Shown here one piece after another: positions 24,550-36,862 of a stretch of 64,000 nt of DNA. Source of the DNA: Rhynchospora pubera (Eukaryota; Streptophyta; Magnoliopsida; Poales; Cyperaceae); the NCBI GenBank assembly GCA_028095005.1, contig CM051462.1:130181793-130245792 (forward strand), written 5' to 3'. The position numbers were made by a program, and so were the translations under genes. How positions within the stretch are numbered: position 1 is the stretch's first letter; each line of letters opens with the position of its first letter. Under the pieces are notes generated by a model. The model was given only the letters and a program-made list of their open reading frames with translations, was not told the origin of the DNA and made no database searches.

Positions 24550-27500
24550 ATGACGCAATCTGAAAAGGAATTGATAATTTACACCTCTAGGAAAAAAGAG
24601 CTCAATAGTATGAGAATTTCACTATGCAAAGTTGCATGCAGTGAAAGACACACTAGTGTAAATTCTTTGCCAAAGAAAAGGGTAGCTGTGAAGAGAAGGA
24701 ATGAAAAGGATACAAATGAAATAGTAAAACGTAGGAGAAAGAAAAATAAAAGAAAAATCCAGGAGTGTGATGAAGTGACTCGTTTGCAAAGGAGAGCAAG
24801 GTACCTTCTTATAAAAATTAAATTGGAGAAGAATCTTCTAGAAGCTTATTCTGCTGATGGGTGGAAAGGCCGGAGGTTTGTACTCTTACCTATTTTAGAG
24901 TTCCACACTGCTCTAAGTTTATATCAGCTTAATTTAGGGTTTTGGATCCCATGATTATGGCCAGGCCAGGGCCTAATACCCCTCTAAATCCTTTTTAGGG
25001 TTGGTAAGGGATAGGTACTGGTTTGTATGTTTGTATGGTCTCACCAAACCACCAATGCTTTGTTACTCTGGATGGAATTGTGAAGGTACTTCACAGTGCT
25101 AGTTGAAATTCACTTACACTTGTGTACCTTTTTTGTATTGTACCAGTCGCGAGAAAGTTAAACCAGAAAAGGAGCTACAGAGGGCTGAAAAGGAGATAAT
25201 TAAATGCAAACTTGGTATTCGCGAAATTGTTCGTGAGCTTGATTCTTGTATTTCTACCTGCCAATGTGGTGCTCACCAGAATTGTTTGGTGTCTTCAGAA
25301 AAAGGTAAAGAAACTTTGCTTAGTTTTCTCATAGATGTTATCATGGTCAAATGTGTGATAATTTAAATATATGGTACTGGTAAATTGGATATTCAAATTT
25401 GTATTGTTACATTCAAAAGCAAACTGGTAATAATGATTGTCCATTAATTGATTTGCGTACAATTGCATATTTACATCTCTCACTCTTTTATTATTCTCAT
25501 ACCTCAGTGACTGGTACTGATCACAAAAGGCAGTGCAAGTATAATGAGAAGAAGATAATGATTATAGAAGCTATCAATGCACATCTTTGCACAAGCTTCT
25601 CCGTTGATTCTTCCTATTTGGTAATACTGATGACTGATAACCTCTATGAATATGCATCAATTTTCTATTTATATCCTCAGTTCTCTTTTTAAATCTAACA
25701 GAATATATTCGACGAAGAGGCCACAAACCCTGATGGTAAGGTTTTAAAATTTGAAGATGATGAAGCTTGGCCATCTGATGAATCAGAGGATGAAGATTAC
25801 GACCCTGAAATAAATGCAGTTTCCTGTAGTAGTATTGATGAGACTGAAGAAACAGACTTCAATGAGTTTGACTTGCCCAACAGCTCAGCTTACAACTCTA
25901 ACGATGATAAAACTAATTTTGGGGAGGCGAATGCAGGCAAAATAATGCATCAGCCTAGGCAAAGGAAGACTGTCGATTATAAGAAGCTTCATGATGTTAG
26001 TCTTATGTGGATTCAGTGCTTTTCATATGTTTGGTATTTATTATTTTTCGACTAGCTAAAGCTAAAATATAATTCTAAACGTGTTTCATGACAATGTAGG
26101 AGATGTTTGGAAAGGATGCAGAAAATGGAAAAGATAGTGAAGATGAGGAATGGGGCCCATGTGTCAGAAAGAAGAGGAGGAAAGAAACAAGTGAGGATGA
26201 ACGCATAGTTGCTAATTCTACCCGCGATACAATTGAATCCAATGATGGCATACCAGAACATATGTCAAAGTATTCCAGGATCCCATCTTCTGCTGTCAAG
26301 GTGTATAGCTCTTCGTCTTTGTCTGTTTGAGTGTGTGTGTTTATTTGATGGGCTACTGTTTCCTGTTAGTATGCTGTACATGAGTCATAAGATTAGGGAT
26401 CCATAGTATCTTTTCATTGCAGTTTTTATTGACAATATTTTAACTGGATTGAAAAGAGTGTGTCTATGTATGTACTAGTACCAGCTACTATTAACCCTAT
26501 TTGAATTGCTTTATAAATGCTCTTTTCTTTTTACTCGAGTTCTCATTCTGTACATACGTATAAGCTAACTTGGGGGTTCTTTGCACAAAAAAATAAGGAG
26601 CTCCGGCAAACATTTGCTAATAATGAGCTTCCCTCAAGATCTGTGAAGGAGAACCTATCCAAGCAACTTGGCCTTTCTCCAAAGAAGGTAACTACAATAA
26701 ATGTTCAAGACTGCTACCTACTACTACTACTACTACTAATAATAATAATAATAATAATAGAGCAAGGTTCCAGTGCCAAATTTTTGTGGTGCCACAAATG
26801 CCACACTTTACTTTTTTTATTTTTTTATTTTAAATTTTAAAATTTAATCGCCCAATCTGAACCGTTGATCTTGTTCATATTTAAGATGGATGCATTATTC
26901 TAAAATTTTATATTTTTTAGAGTTCATTTGATACTCGATCAAGAGGTTGAAAAACGAAGGAAGCTAGTTAACCGTGATAGATTAATTCTAATATGTTCAT
27001 ATTTTGATCTCTTGATCATGCAGAAAATGAACTCCAAAAAATATATAATTTTAGAATAATGCATCCATCGTAAAAATGAACAATATCAATGGTTCGGATC
27101 GGACAATTAAATTTTAAAATTTTAAATAAAAAAAAAAGTAAAGTGTGGCATTTGTGGCATTGGAACCTTGCTCATAATAATAATGGATTATCAGACAATT
27201 TAATTTATTTTTCATTTTTATCCTTTGATGAATATGCTCTCTCATTGTTCTATATAGGTTGATAGATGGTTCAGAAATGCAAGATATGCTGCTCTTAAAC
27301 TCAGAGAGGTATTGTATTTGTATGATATTCTATGAAAAAGCAAAAAAGGAGTTTATCTGTAATTTACTTGAAATAATGTTACCAAACTCACTTCCTCGCT
27401 GCATATTTCTAATTCAACAAGGAAAAAGCAGGTAATTTCGTCACTTTAAAGAAATTTGGATATGGGACGTTAGGGTTAGGGTTGCATGACATTTTCCATG

Positions 27501-28429
27501 TTTCAGAGGAAAAGAAATTGCTAGATTCTCTGGGTTGTACATTGCAATTTGGTGCTTTAAGAGGCTCTAATGATATCACTCTTTCTGAATTATTTACTTT
27601 TTTATTTTCAGTCTGCTGCATCCAATTGTGGGCAAAAGAAGAGGGAGTCTGATGAGGTTCTGGTACTGGATGCATCTTTTTTTGTTCCCTTGTCAGAACT
27701 AATTCATGTGTCAAAAGGATCAGGTAGTACTATTCAAAGAGAGAGGACCTCCAAAACAAAATTGGTTCAGGTACAGATGATCTTTACTTCGAACTTGGTT
27801 TCTTTGTGTGTATATCAATCTTGTGAGTTCTAAATTAGTGTTAAGAGTATAAAGCATCATTCGGTTAAAAAACTATGCTATTCAAGATCTAATCATTGGA
27901 TGTTACTGGACTGGAGTATAGCTTACCAGTTTTACAAGGCATATGGGACAATTGTTGTCATATGTAAGATGTTATATATGAGTTTCATATTGAATATGAG
28001 TTTCATATGGGACAATTGTTGTCATCTTAAATATGAGTTTCATATTTAAGATGTTATATTATTATTTTCAAATCCTGGCTTGTATAAGCTACTAGACTAA
28101 TCTGTTTTTTGGAAATTTTTTGGTAGGATAAAGCTGTAACACAGAAAAAACACCTCACGAGCCATACAATAAATGCAACAAGTTCACATAGCAATGCTTT
28201 AAAAATAATCGACTCCAAAAGTGGAACAGGTGTTCAGCACGAGAACGCATGGCTGGATCTCGTGTGGAAGATGTGCATACTACAAGATAGGATTCACAGA
28301 CTACAGAAAAGTTTGTCTATGGTGCATGGTGGTATTAGTACTAATTATGAAACAGTAGAGATAATGGTGCCAGACCAAGATGTGATATATGTACCCTTTG
28401 CTCAACTGAAGGAGAAGACGAAGACTTAA
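24550..28429 (+). CDS. PRHA: PRHA-like homeodomain protein with an eroded PHD finger
   Basis: Nine coding exons give 564 residues: 24550-24875, 25147-25304, 25508-25620, 25702-25995, 26100-26300, 26598-26687, 27258-27308, 27612-27770, 28127-28429. In order: a basic N-terminus; the family block [23 protein letters not shown] and [17 protein letters not shown] (about 74-125); a damaged PHD region (about 141-177); an acidic stretch with [29 protein letters not shown]; and a C-terminal homeodomain (about 353-412) with [20 protein letters not shown] and recognition-helix core WFRNAR (398-403). The closest family I know is Arabidopsis PRHA (At4g29940), a nuclear PHD-homeodomain transcription factor. 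Here only five of eight PHD zinc ligands remain, although the reading frame is open throughout. A palindromic MITE sits in the intron between exons 7 and 8 of this list. Confidence 0.85.
26760..27173. mobile_element. Palindromic MITE (copy C) inside a homeodomain-gene intron
   Basis: The ends are inverted copies: GAGCAAGGTTCCAGTGCCA at 26760 and TGGCATTGGAACCTTGCTC ending at 27173. The arms continue to match through GCCACACTTTACTTTTTTT and AACCGTTGATC..TTGTTCATATTTAAGATGGATGCATT. Both sides are flanked by ATAATAATA, a possible 9-bp duplication, though a local (ATA)n microsatellite makes this ambiguous. It separates the two exons that encode the homeodomain and must be spliced out. Confidence 0.8.
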
Positions 28430-29087
28430 ATTCTTTTTTTTTTCATTTGTTCTCCGGGAAAATGAAATATTGGTTCTTCTCTAGAAAGATATCAATTAGA
28501 CTTCAAAATTGTAGACCGGATAGTATGAATGATTTCTTCTCTTTTTTCCTCCAAAAAGGTAGTAAATAAGTTACAAAAATGTAAATTTGAGTTGAATATA
28601 ATAGTATAAGTTGACCATTTTGAATCTCAAAAATTGAAATTAAGAACCTAGTGCCGGTGCGTGGATTCTATGCGTAGTAATATAGTCTTATTTAATTTCA
28701 TTAGTTGCTCCTTCATTTTTCTCATTCGCATATACAAAGAAAACTCTAATTACTTCATCAAATTCAAATATCACTTCTTTTTTAATCTGCATTTGATTTG
28801 TTCAGGCGGAACAGTTGCAAGGGAGCAAATAAATGAGCGTTCTTTATCCATTTGTGATCTTACCCTTTACTATCATGAAAAACTATAGTTGCAAATTACA
28901 GCCCACTATGATAGTTGATGCCGACAAAATTAATCAGATATCCGAAAATGAAAAAGAAAAATTAAGTCCTACAGTAAACTAACTGTTACATGTACAGCGA
29001 TTCATACAAAACTGTAACAAACATTACAAAATCGTTGCACGTCGAAGTGCTTGTCTTAACGTGTCACATTCTTTGTATTGTAAATAG
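28430..29087. other. Spacer between convergent genes
   Basis: About 660 bp between the stop codons of the homeodomain gene (+) and the PHD/CW gene (-). It must hold both 3' UTRs. The only sizeable frame (28661-28888) has no protein character. Confidence 0.5.
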
Positions 29088-31758
29088 CTAAGATTGCTTT
29101 CTGCGATTTTCCACCAACTGTCGTGTCTGCATGTCAAACATCAAAATATCAAAGTCAAATAATAAGCTTGAGAGTCGAGACCATTGCCAATAAATGCCTT
29201 TCCTTTTCCATGACTCACTTCAATCAAAACAGTTAAAAACAGTTGACCAAATTGAATCAACAGTTAGAGATGTGAAAATGGATTGCCTATTGTTAACAGG
29301 ATTTTACCTCATGCAGAACAGTTCCAGTACACTACCAATATAAAAACTCAGATTGGGATAATTCATTCGCCCGATTAAAGGCACAAGAAGAGAACAATAG
29401 GTTGAACACTTGAAATTACTTTGGTAACAGTCCACAGAAATATTTCAAACAGAAATAAGTAAGAAGCGAGAATTTCTGTTTTCTTTTTGAGGGTTCTATT
29501 ATACTTACCGTCTGTAAAACTTTCAACTGCTTTATTACTTCTTCATTTTCAGCTTCCTATAACAAGAGAGCAAACAGAAACAGTAAAAATTAGTAAAAAT
29601 AATTCTGGAAATAACATCAATAAGAGACCTTAAAAAAATATTCTGGTAAAGCCAAAAAAATCTACAATATAACAGTGCCTGACCTAGATGTTGGTAGGGT
29701 GTTCAGAACTTGTATTGCATTAGACATAAATATCTTGAAATAGAATTGGAAAAAATAAAATAAAATATTTATATGAAAAAAAAAACCTGGGGAACAGCAC
29801 AGTCAGCATGAAAAGGATCATGGGGAAGAAGGCAAGAACAGTCCCAGTCATCTGTTTGTAGCACTTCAAAAGGTACTCTGATATATAAAAACCATAACAT
29901 TAGAAAAAACAGAACTGATGAATAAACAAAGTGAAAATTATTAAAAAGCATTTCTAAGAATGTGGCATGGTACAGTATCGGTCATGAGCAATTCAATCTT
30001 CTACTAGTAAAACCATACAAAAGAAAAAGGTAAATTGAGACATAACAAGGGGGTCAGTTTCAGTCGAAGACGGTAAAATGTACTCTACATAAGCATCTTT
30101 TCTCAACACAATACGCGTGAACCGTGAAACAAGTACATGTAATGAGTAAAAATATATAAAAGGTATTTAAACGCCTTAACAAAGATCACCTTCGCCACTT
30201 TCCACAAATAGTCACCTCATCACTGTTGTTTGCATGTAAAATCTCTTGGCATTGGACCCAATTACCAACTGACCTTGATCTGGGCCTGTTACACCACAAC
30301 TGAAAAAACATAACTTGAAAATGTTAAGAGATTTGAAACCTATGGTTGGTTCCAATATAAAATTAACAAGTTGATGCTTACTTTTAAAGTAGAATCATCG
30401 GTGACATCCAATTCTTTAGGTTCAGAAAAGCAGTCACTTGAGTCACTGCATTTAATTAAATATATAAGAGACAAGTCAGATCTGTCAGCTATGCAATCAA
30501 TCAGCCAAACTCCTACCCCCACCACCAAAAAAAAAAAAAGAGAAAAATCTCCCACACACACCGAATTCCAAAATTCTTTAGGAAAGAAAATAAAGTTCAA
30601 GTTCTTGAAATAAGCCTCTATCAACCTACGATTATTTAAGCAGTCAACTATTTGCTTTACTACCAGAAATTGGAGATTTTAGGAAAAGAAAGAGGGATCA
30701 TTGACAGTTCCCTAGGAAAGCTGAGATAAGAGTAATGTAGTCAAGGAGCTTATAAAAGTTTCCTACTTGTTTAAGCACTTTGAAACTACTAATGATAGGA
30801 TGCACAATAAGACTTGTACTACAATATTCTGGCAGCACAACAAGCGCAACCACCAGATTTGCATGCATCTACAACGATCCATTTACAAGTGAGAAGGGGA
30901 AAAAAAAAGTTCAAAAAGCACATACTCATTAACAGCCCCCAGCCAGTCAGGTACATATGCCTGAAATTGTTCACCAATGCGGACAACAGTTCTATATGGC
31001 CTTTTGTCAACCAACATGGCCTGTATCGGGTTGCTCGACATAATTCTCCCCTCTCCTGAGGTCTCACCTTCCTGGTTTGATTCCATTGCCCGCTTGCTTA
31101 GGGAGCAAGGAAGACAATACCAATCAAGCCAGTCTTCATCTGTCCCTATGATTTTCACAACATTATCGCAACAAGATAGGTGGTATGCTGCTTCACAACA
31201 GTCACATATCAACATCTTGGAAGATTCTTCAAAAATCTCACAAGCTTTACACGGTAGAGAAGCCTTGATGCTAATGTCATCTCTGTTAAAGGTACACGAG
31301 AAAACACGCTGACCCTGATCTCCAAGTGCATCATCTTTTAGTATTGACGATAAGCATATTTCTTTATATTCCATATGGGTCAGAGTGCGCTGCGGTATTT
31401 TTTGAACAGGGGCATTTTTTGATGATTTTGAAGGTTTGTTCCCCTTCACAAGGGCTTTGGTTAATGAAGTACTAGTTGTGCATTGGTTTGAATCTCGAAC
31501 AAGATCAGAAGATTGGTCTTGGGGCTTCTTTTCTTGTAAGATGGCAACACCACCTCTTGAAAGTTTTCTCCTTTTGTAGAAAAGACCATCACCTTTTGGA
31601 GTTGGTGTGCTTTCTTTATGTACTTCTGTACAATTTTCACCATTTCCCTTATTGTATTGATATCTATTCTGATTTCTATCTGTATCACAAGGTAGGTCAG
31701 TACTCCTGTGTCCTTCTCTGTGGTCAGATCTGAATGAAGATATCTCAGTTCCCATCAT
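29088..31758 (-). CDS. PHD-finger protein with a C-terminal CW-like zinc motif
   Basis: Six minus-strand exons give 394 residues: 31758-30926, 30445-30382, 30299-30190, 29877-29787, 29556-29509, 29126-29088. The start is the first ATG of an ATGATGGGA pair; an in-frame GTG lies upstream at 31794 but no upstream ATG. Residues 1-165 are polar and basic. A complete PHD finger of C4HC3 type spans about 170-218 (C170, C173, C185, C188, H193, C196, C215, C218). A YRTVVRIGEQFQAYVPDW segment follows. Then comes a CW-like motif, about 313-366: WVQC, CGKWRR, W347, C349 and C362, with a 14-residue insertion between the first two cysteines. Such proteins usually read histone H3 tails in the nucleus; the exact orthologue is not recognised. 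A long 5' leader intron is possible. Confidence 0.75.
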
Positions 31759-34700
31759 TCCCCCAAGACCTACCAGCAAAGGTCTTAAGCCCACCTATGC
31801 TGATAAATTGGTACTATTCAGTATAATTATTTCTTGGTGAATGAAAACCGCTGGTGGTATCTCTTTGCTAGGTTGCCAATAAATCGTCCTGGCTGATAGG
31901 AAACAATAGAAATCAGATGAATAGAAATATAGTAAAATTATGATAAATAGATTGCATGTGATGGTCATGGACTCATGGGAGGAGGAGGAGGAGAAGAAGA
32001 AAACAAGGCAAAAGTAGAACAGGAAAGAGCTGCTTTAGTAGATTTGTCTTCAAATTTTGCAAATACAATAAACAAAACTTGTTGAAAGAATTTTACAAAG
32101 TCAAAACTACTGTTCTTGCATCACCTCAGATGTAAGAGATATGTGTTTGTCCCTTTAATAAAGAAGCTTCACTAACCAAGACAAAAAAGAGTTAGGTTTG
32201 TCAAAATTATAAAAACCTACCTAGCTCAGTTCATACAACATGGAGGATAAGGAAAGGGGCGAAGGGTTTCAGTGATGTCTATCCCTAATATTGCTTGGCG
32301 AACAACATAACAACACTAGAAAATTAAATATTAAATTAGAACTGACCTTACAAGAAGTAATTATTGTCAAATTAAGATTCAAATCATGAAATTTAAACTT
32401 TAATTTGAGAATCGTGAACCCTGATGCAAATTCAATTAAGTGCTAAAAGTAAATCTGATTGTATTCCTAACAGTAAATGTAATATACGAGTTGCAAAAAA
32501 AAAATATCATCTAAAAATTAAGACTAAATGATCATAACAAAAAAAAAAATCTTGTTGTAAACATAAGATAAAAGCGTGATTATGTTAGATTTGGGAATTC
32601 ACCACACCAGTTGTAAAACATATTAAATTTGAATCAACCTCGAATCAACAGAAATATGGTTTCTAGACAACCATGAATAAAATCCTATAATTCAATTGTA
32701 CTAGGTCATTGATAAAATCATGTTCTAAATGAATCATAAGGTCACAGAAAAAAGAAATGTATTTTTTCTTATAATAGGGTTACTTTTCTTTTCCAAATCA
32801 CTAAACTTAAATGAAGTGAAAGTAGGATTTCTCCCATAAGATGCTTACAACAAAGATCCTAGAAGTACTTACCTCGTTGTCACTAAATTGTTTACAAAGT
32901 CCTCATTCTAATTCATTGGTTGAGAAAGAAAAAGGAAGAGGAAGAAGCAAAGGTAGGGAAGGTTATATACTTAAAAAACCCTATTATGGATTATCATCAA
33001 ACGATTCAAACCTTTCTATTTTGTCAGTCGCATCCCTAACGTGGATGTAATAAAACTCAATTTGGAAACCAAACGAAAGCTTAGTGTAGGTCTAAGGCAT
33101 TTTTGGTGAAAACAAGCCTTGAATCTGAGCTTTTGAAACTTACTGAATGAAGAACAAGAGTTAGGTTACGAGACAAGACGACAGAGAAATCAATTACCAT
33201 GTTGCAAAAAGTTCTATGACTAATGAAACTCTTGGACAAAAAACAGTAAGGTTCACGGGTGTGAAAATTTCACAACCAGGTCGCAGAGACAGGTTAAAGG
33301 CACCACTCTCATAGCTTGCTCAAGCATTGCATTCCTAAAGTCTCAACTTTATAAAAAAGTTATATTGAAATTTTATAAGGAAGTTTTCTGACCATAATGA
33401 CTAATCTCTTTCCTCCTTCAAGCAGAATCCTAGCTGTCGCCTCTGACTCCAACCAGCGATTCTCCCTCACTCCAAGACAACTAGGAGTTTAAGTGCTCGA
33501 AGAGTGAAGTTCAAAATTCTAAGACTAAGGCAATACACAAAAAGGAGTATTAGCAAGTGAAAAGGAGTTTCTCTTCTTCTACTCTTCTTGGTCCTTATTT
33601 CATTGGATTGAATGGTTTGTAATGTCAAAACTGAATCTATTGTGCATTTTACTCGCCCTATGGCCAACTAATTTCTTTGCCTATGGTGGAGATCATGTAG
33701 CCCAGTTACCTTTACAGTTTATTACTTGGTTAAATTAGTCTATTTTATTGTTGCTTGTGTGTTGATTTATTTTGTGGGTACTTGAATACTTTTATGGTTT
33801 CTGGTGCACCAAATTCATATTAGTTATAGGTATTTAAGCCATGGACCAAAAGGTAAAACTCAATACCATAATTACACTAAATAAACATAGGAACTTGAAT
33901 TACAAGAGTATCCTAGAAACTTTAGGGACACCATATAATATCACCAAAAGTAGTGGGTTAAATTTGGATGTGGATCCACACGAGTGAAAAACCGACTAAA
34001 CTAAACACGGGTTGTTGCGCCTATGCGAGCGGAGCAATACCTAACCTAAAATAACGCTCCCTCAACACAACAATAAATAGAAAAAATTATCAATTATCAC
34101 AATATAGGAACCACGGTAAGTCAAATCTACCCTAGGATTGTTTTAATGCATAGAAACCCCGCTTTTCAGTCAGTTATATCACTAACCCTCTCCGAAAAAC
34201 AGTTCAAGTAAATAAAATTCGATAAAGGTATCAATCATCATAAGCTAGTTTAGTAAGAGTATGTTTGAATGTAAGACTATTTAGCAAGGTAGGTTCTTTT
34301 AGTTGAAGATAAGATGTTGGAAGACCCTCTATGTTCCCTTGTTTTTCATCTTTTATCTGCAAACCTAAACTACAGCCCCAACGTTTGCTACAACTTAAAA
34401 GAGAGTAAAATAAAGGTTGAAATGAAGTATAGCAATTAATTTATTAGATTGATAATAAGCAACTGAGCAGAATTACATCCATTGATTGTACATTCTTACT
34501 TATCACCCTCAACTGAAACTACAGTTTGATAAAGCATAGATTTCAATCATGATGAGTTATTGAGATGGGTATTATTCAAAGCTCTATTAGGGTTCTTCTA
34601 TATAACCAAAGTCGATACAAAATAAAAATATCAATATGTAGCACATAATAATAGTAAATCAAAGAAACTAAGAAGCAAATATAAGATCTAGCCCTTACCA

Positions 34701-35590
34701 CGATAGAAATGGAGAAAGGGCAAGTCAACTGAATGATTCAAGCCTCTCTAGATTTGTCTCAAGTTCATTGATTCAATTCCATAACAGCAACTTTCATCGA
34801 TTATATAGCTCGCGTCTTAAGAGAAAACAAAATGGGAAATCAGCAGCTCTCCTACCATATCAGCATTAAAAATAAATGGAAGAAAATCAAACCACCATCC
34901 ACATAAATTGGCATCCCCAGTGAATCGAATTACTTCCGGCCAGGGAAAAAAAAGATTCATAACTTATGCACCCTAGCACCTTCCACGGCCCCACCCCTCT
35001 TTTTCCCACACTCCCCGACCAAACCAAAGAAAGCAACAAGCATAAGGTCATCAATGGTGTAGACCTAGCAAATCCCAAGAGTAACCCGCGTTGTCAAGAA
35101 AATATCATATTGGTTTACTTTAACAGTTTAACATGAGAAATTTAGAAGATCAATTCACAGCCTAATGAAAATCAATTTATACTCTATACCTCAGTCCAAC
35201 AATTAACTAACCCAGGGACCAATTTCAGGGTATCTAATGGCCACAACACCATGTGCTGATCAACTCTTAAGGAAAGCAGAGAGAACACTTCCAGACCAGA
35301 GATGTGCTAGAAATATCCTAAATGATGGAATAAATGCATGAATCTGGACAAATACCTCTCCTACAAGGGTAAAATGACAATAACTTTTTTAAAAAAGGTA
35401 CGGACTTGGAAAGTATTTTACCGAAATTCACCAAGAATTCGCTCGGATCACTGAAAATGAAGCAGATGGAGGTAATTCGAAGTCCGGATGTGGAGCTTTT
35501 GAAAGAGAAGAGCAAAGCCACTGGCAGTCCCCCTTCTGGGGCTTTTACTTTTTCTGGTTTTTTCGGAAAGAAAATTAAAAAAATGGGGTG
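31759..35590 (-). promoter_or_regulatory. Upstream region of the PHD/CW gene, possible distant leader exon
   Basis: About 3.8 kb without a supported coding exon. On the minus strand, positions about 35580-35422 are relatively G/C-rich and end in a donor-like TTTCG|gtaaaatac. They could be a non-coding first exon joined to the exon beginning above 31758 by a long intron. Nothing convincing was seen between about 32000 and 35300. The several small frames there lack protein character. Confidence 0.25.
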
Positions 35591-35741
35591 AAGTTTTAAA
35601 AAGGCGAAAGGACAGTTGTGTTTTGCCTACTCCCTTTGTTTTGCAGCTTTTGCTCTAAGACCAAGTTGATGCAACCAATTTCCTTTCTATTCCTTGTTTT
35701 TTTTTGGGAATGTGAAACGTTCTCAATCATTTTATATTTGG

Positions 35742-36126
35742 GAGTGGCTAGTGTCAAACATATAGGATACGTATACTTGTCCAACGCGATAAAATTTTAA
35801 TTTTTAAGATTGGAATGGCCGATCCAAACCGCTCAAATTGTTCTATGTTATAAAATCTTCATGGAGACCAAATTTTATATTTTTTCAAATTTTTTTACTA
35901 TTTTTTTGGAATTTTTCAATATGCTCAATCTAAAAAGTTCCGAACCCTTCAATTTTGAAAATTCGAAAAAAATAGTTAGAAAATATGAAAAAATATAAAA
36001 TTTGATTATCAAGGATATTTTATTATAGAGATCATATTGAGCGATTTGGATCGACCGTTTGAAATTTTAATGTGCGACGTTTTGATCGTGTTTGACGTCC
36101 TATATGTTTGATTCTAGCATTACTCT
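35742..36126. repeat. Palindromic MITE (copy D)
   Basis: The left arm reads GGCTAGTGTCAAACATATAGGA, then CCGATCCAAACCGCTCAAATTG. The right arm carries the inverted counterparts (TTGAGCGATTTGGATCG, then CCTATATGTTTGATTCTAGC). The centre has ACTATTTTTTTGGAATTTTTC and its complement. It belongs with copies A and B by arm sequence. Ends are approximate. Confidence 0.65.
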
Positions 36127-36862
36127 TTATATTTTGCCTCCGATTTTATAATTTTATCAGAAACCTTAGTTTCCTTTTTTCTTGAAAAAAAAAACAGAGA
36201 ATTGCGAGCGCTTATCATAAAATTAAAAAGTATATACATGTTTTCCTTGGGAAAAAAAAGGCAATTATTTTTTTTTTTTTGTATTCTTCGTCACTTTTTT
36301 CTATTTCAGATTTAAAGTGGCAATCATCAAAATAGAAGACGGAGAACATAAAGAATCTTGAACATTGCTCAGGAAACAATAATAGATCTCGGACCTAAAC
36401 ATAAACACAGATTTTATATGCCCATAGTAATTGTTCAGACTTACAGCCCTAATTTAAATGCACATGCCTAAAAAATGTATTGGTAACCTTGGGCTGGTAT
36501 CACATCGTGCCATTATCGGAAGCCGTTTTACGTCTCACGCGCACCAACAGGATGGTCAACATATGCGACTGTGCAAGATTGAGAAAATCATATTTATATA
36601 TATATGAAAGAACCCAATAATTCCAACCAATGTTTCGTATTTGTATTGCACGAATAACCTGTGTAATTTATTGTCCACATTAGTCAGAAAACAAAAAAAA
36701 TTACAAGTAAAATAAACTATTACAGCATGAATTTAAAAAATTATTATCTATAACCTATCCCTCCCCCAAAAAGGGAAAAAAAAAGGAAAATAAAATGGAA
36801 ACAGAAAAACTATTCCTAAGAAAATATTCAGAAATAATTAATATTTAAATGCGAAACAAAAT
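36127..36862. other. Intergenic and 3' flank of the ADCS gene
   Basis: AT-rich with several A- and T-runs. It probably contains the ADCS 3' UTR at its right end. Nothing else was recognised. Confidence 0.4.

Noticed and set aside
30883..31794. Longer minus-strand start at GTG 31794 for the PHD/CW protein
   Set aside because: Plant nuclear genes rarely start at GTG, and an ATG pair occurs at 31758-31753 in the same frame.
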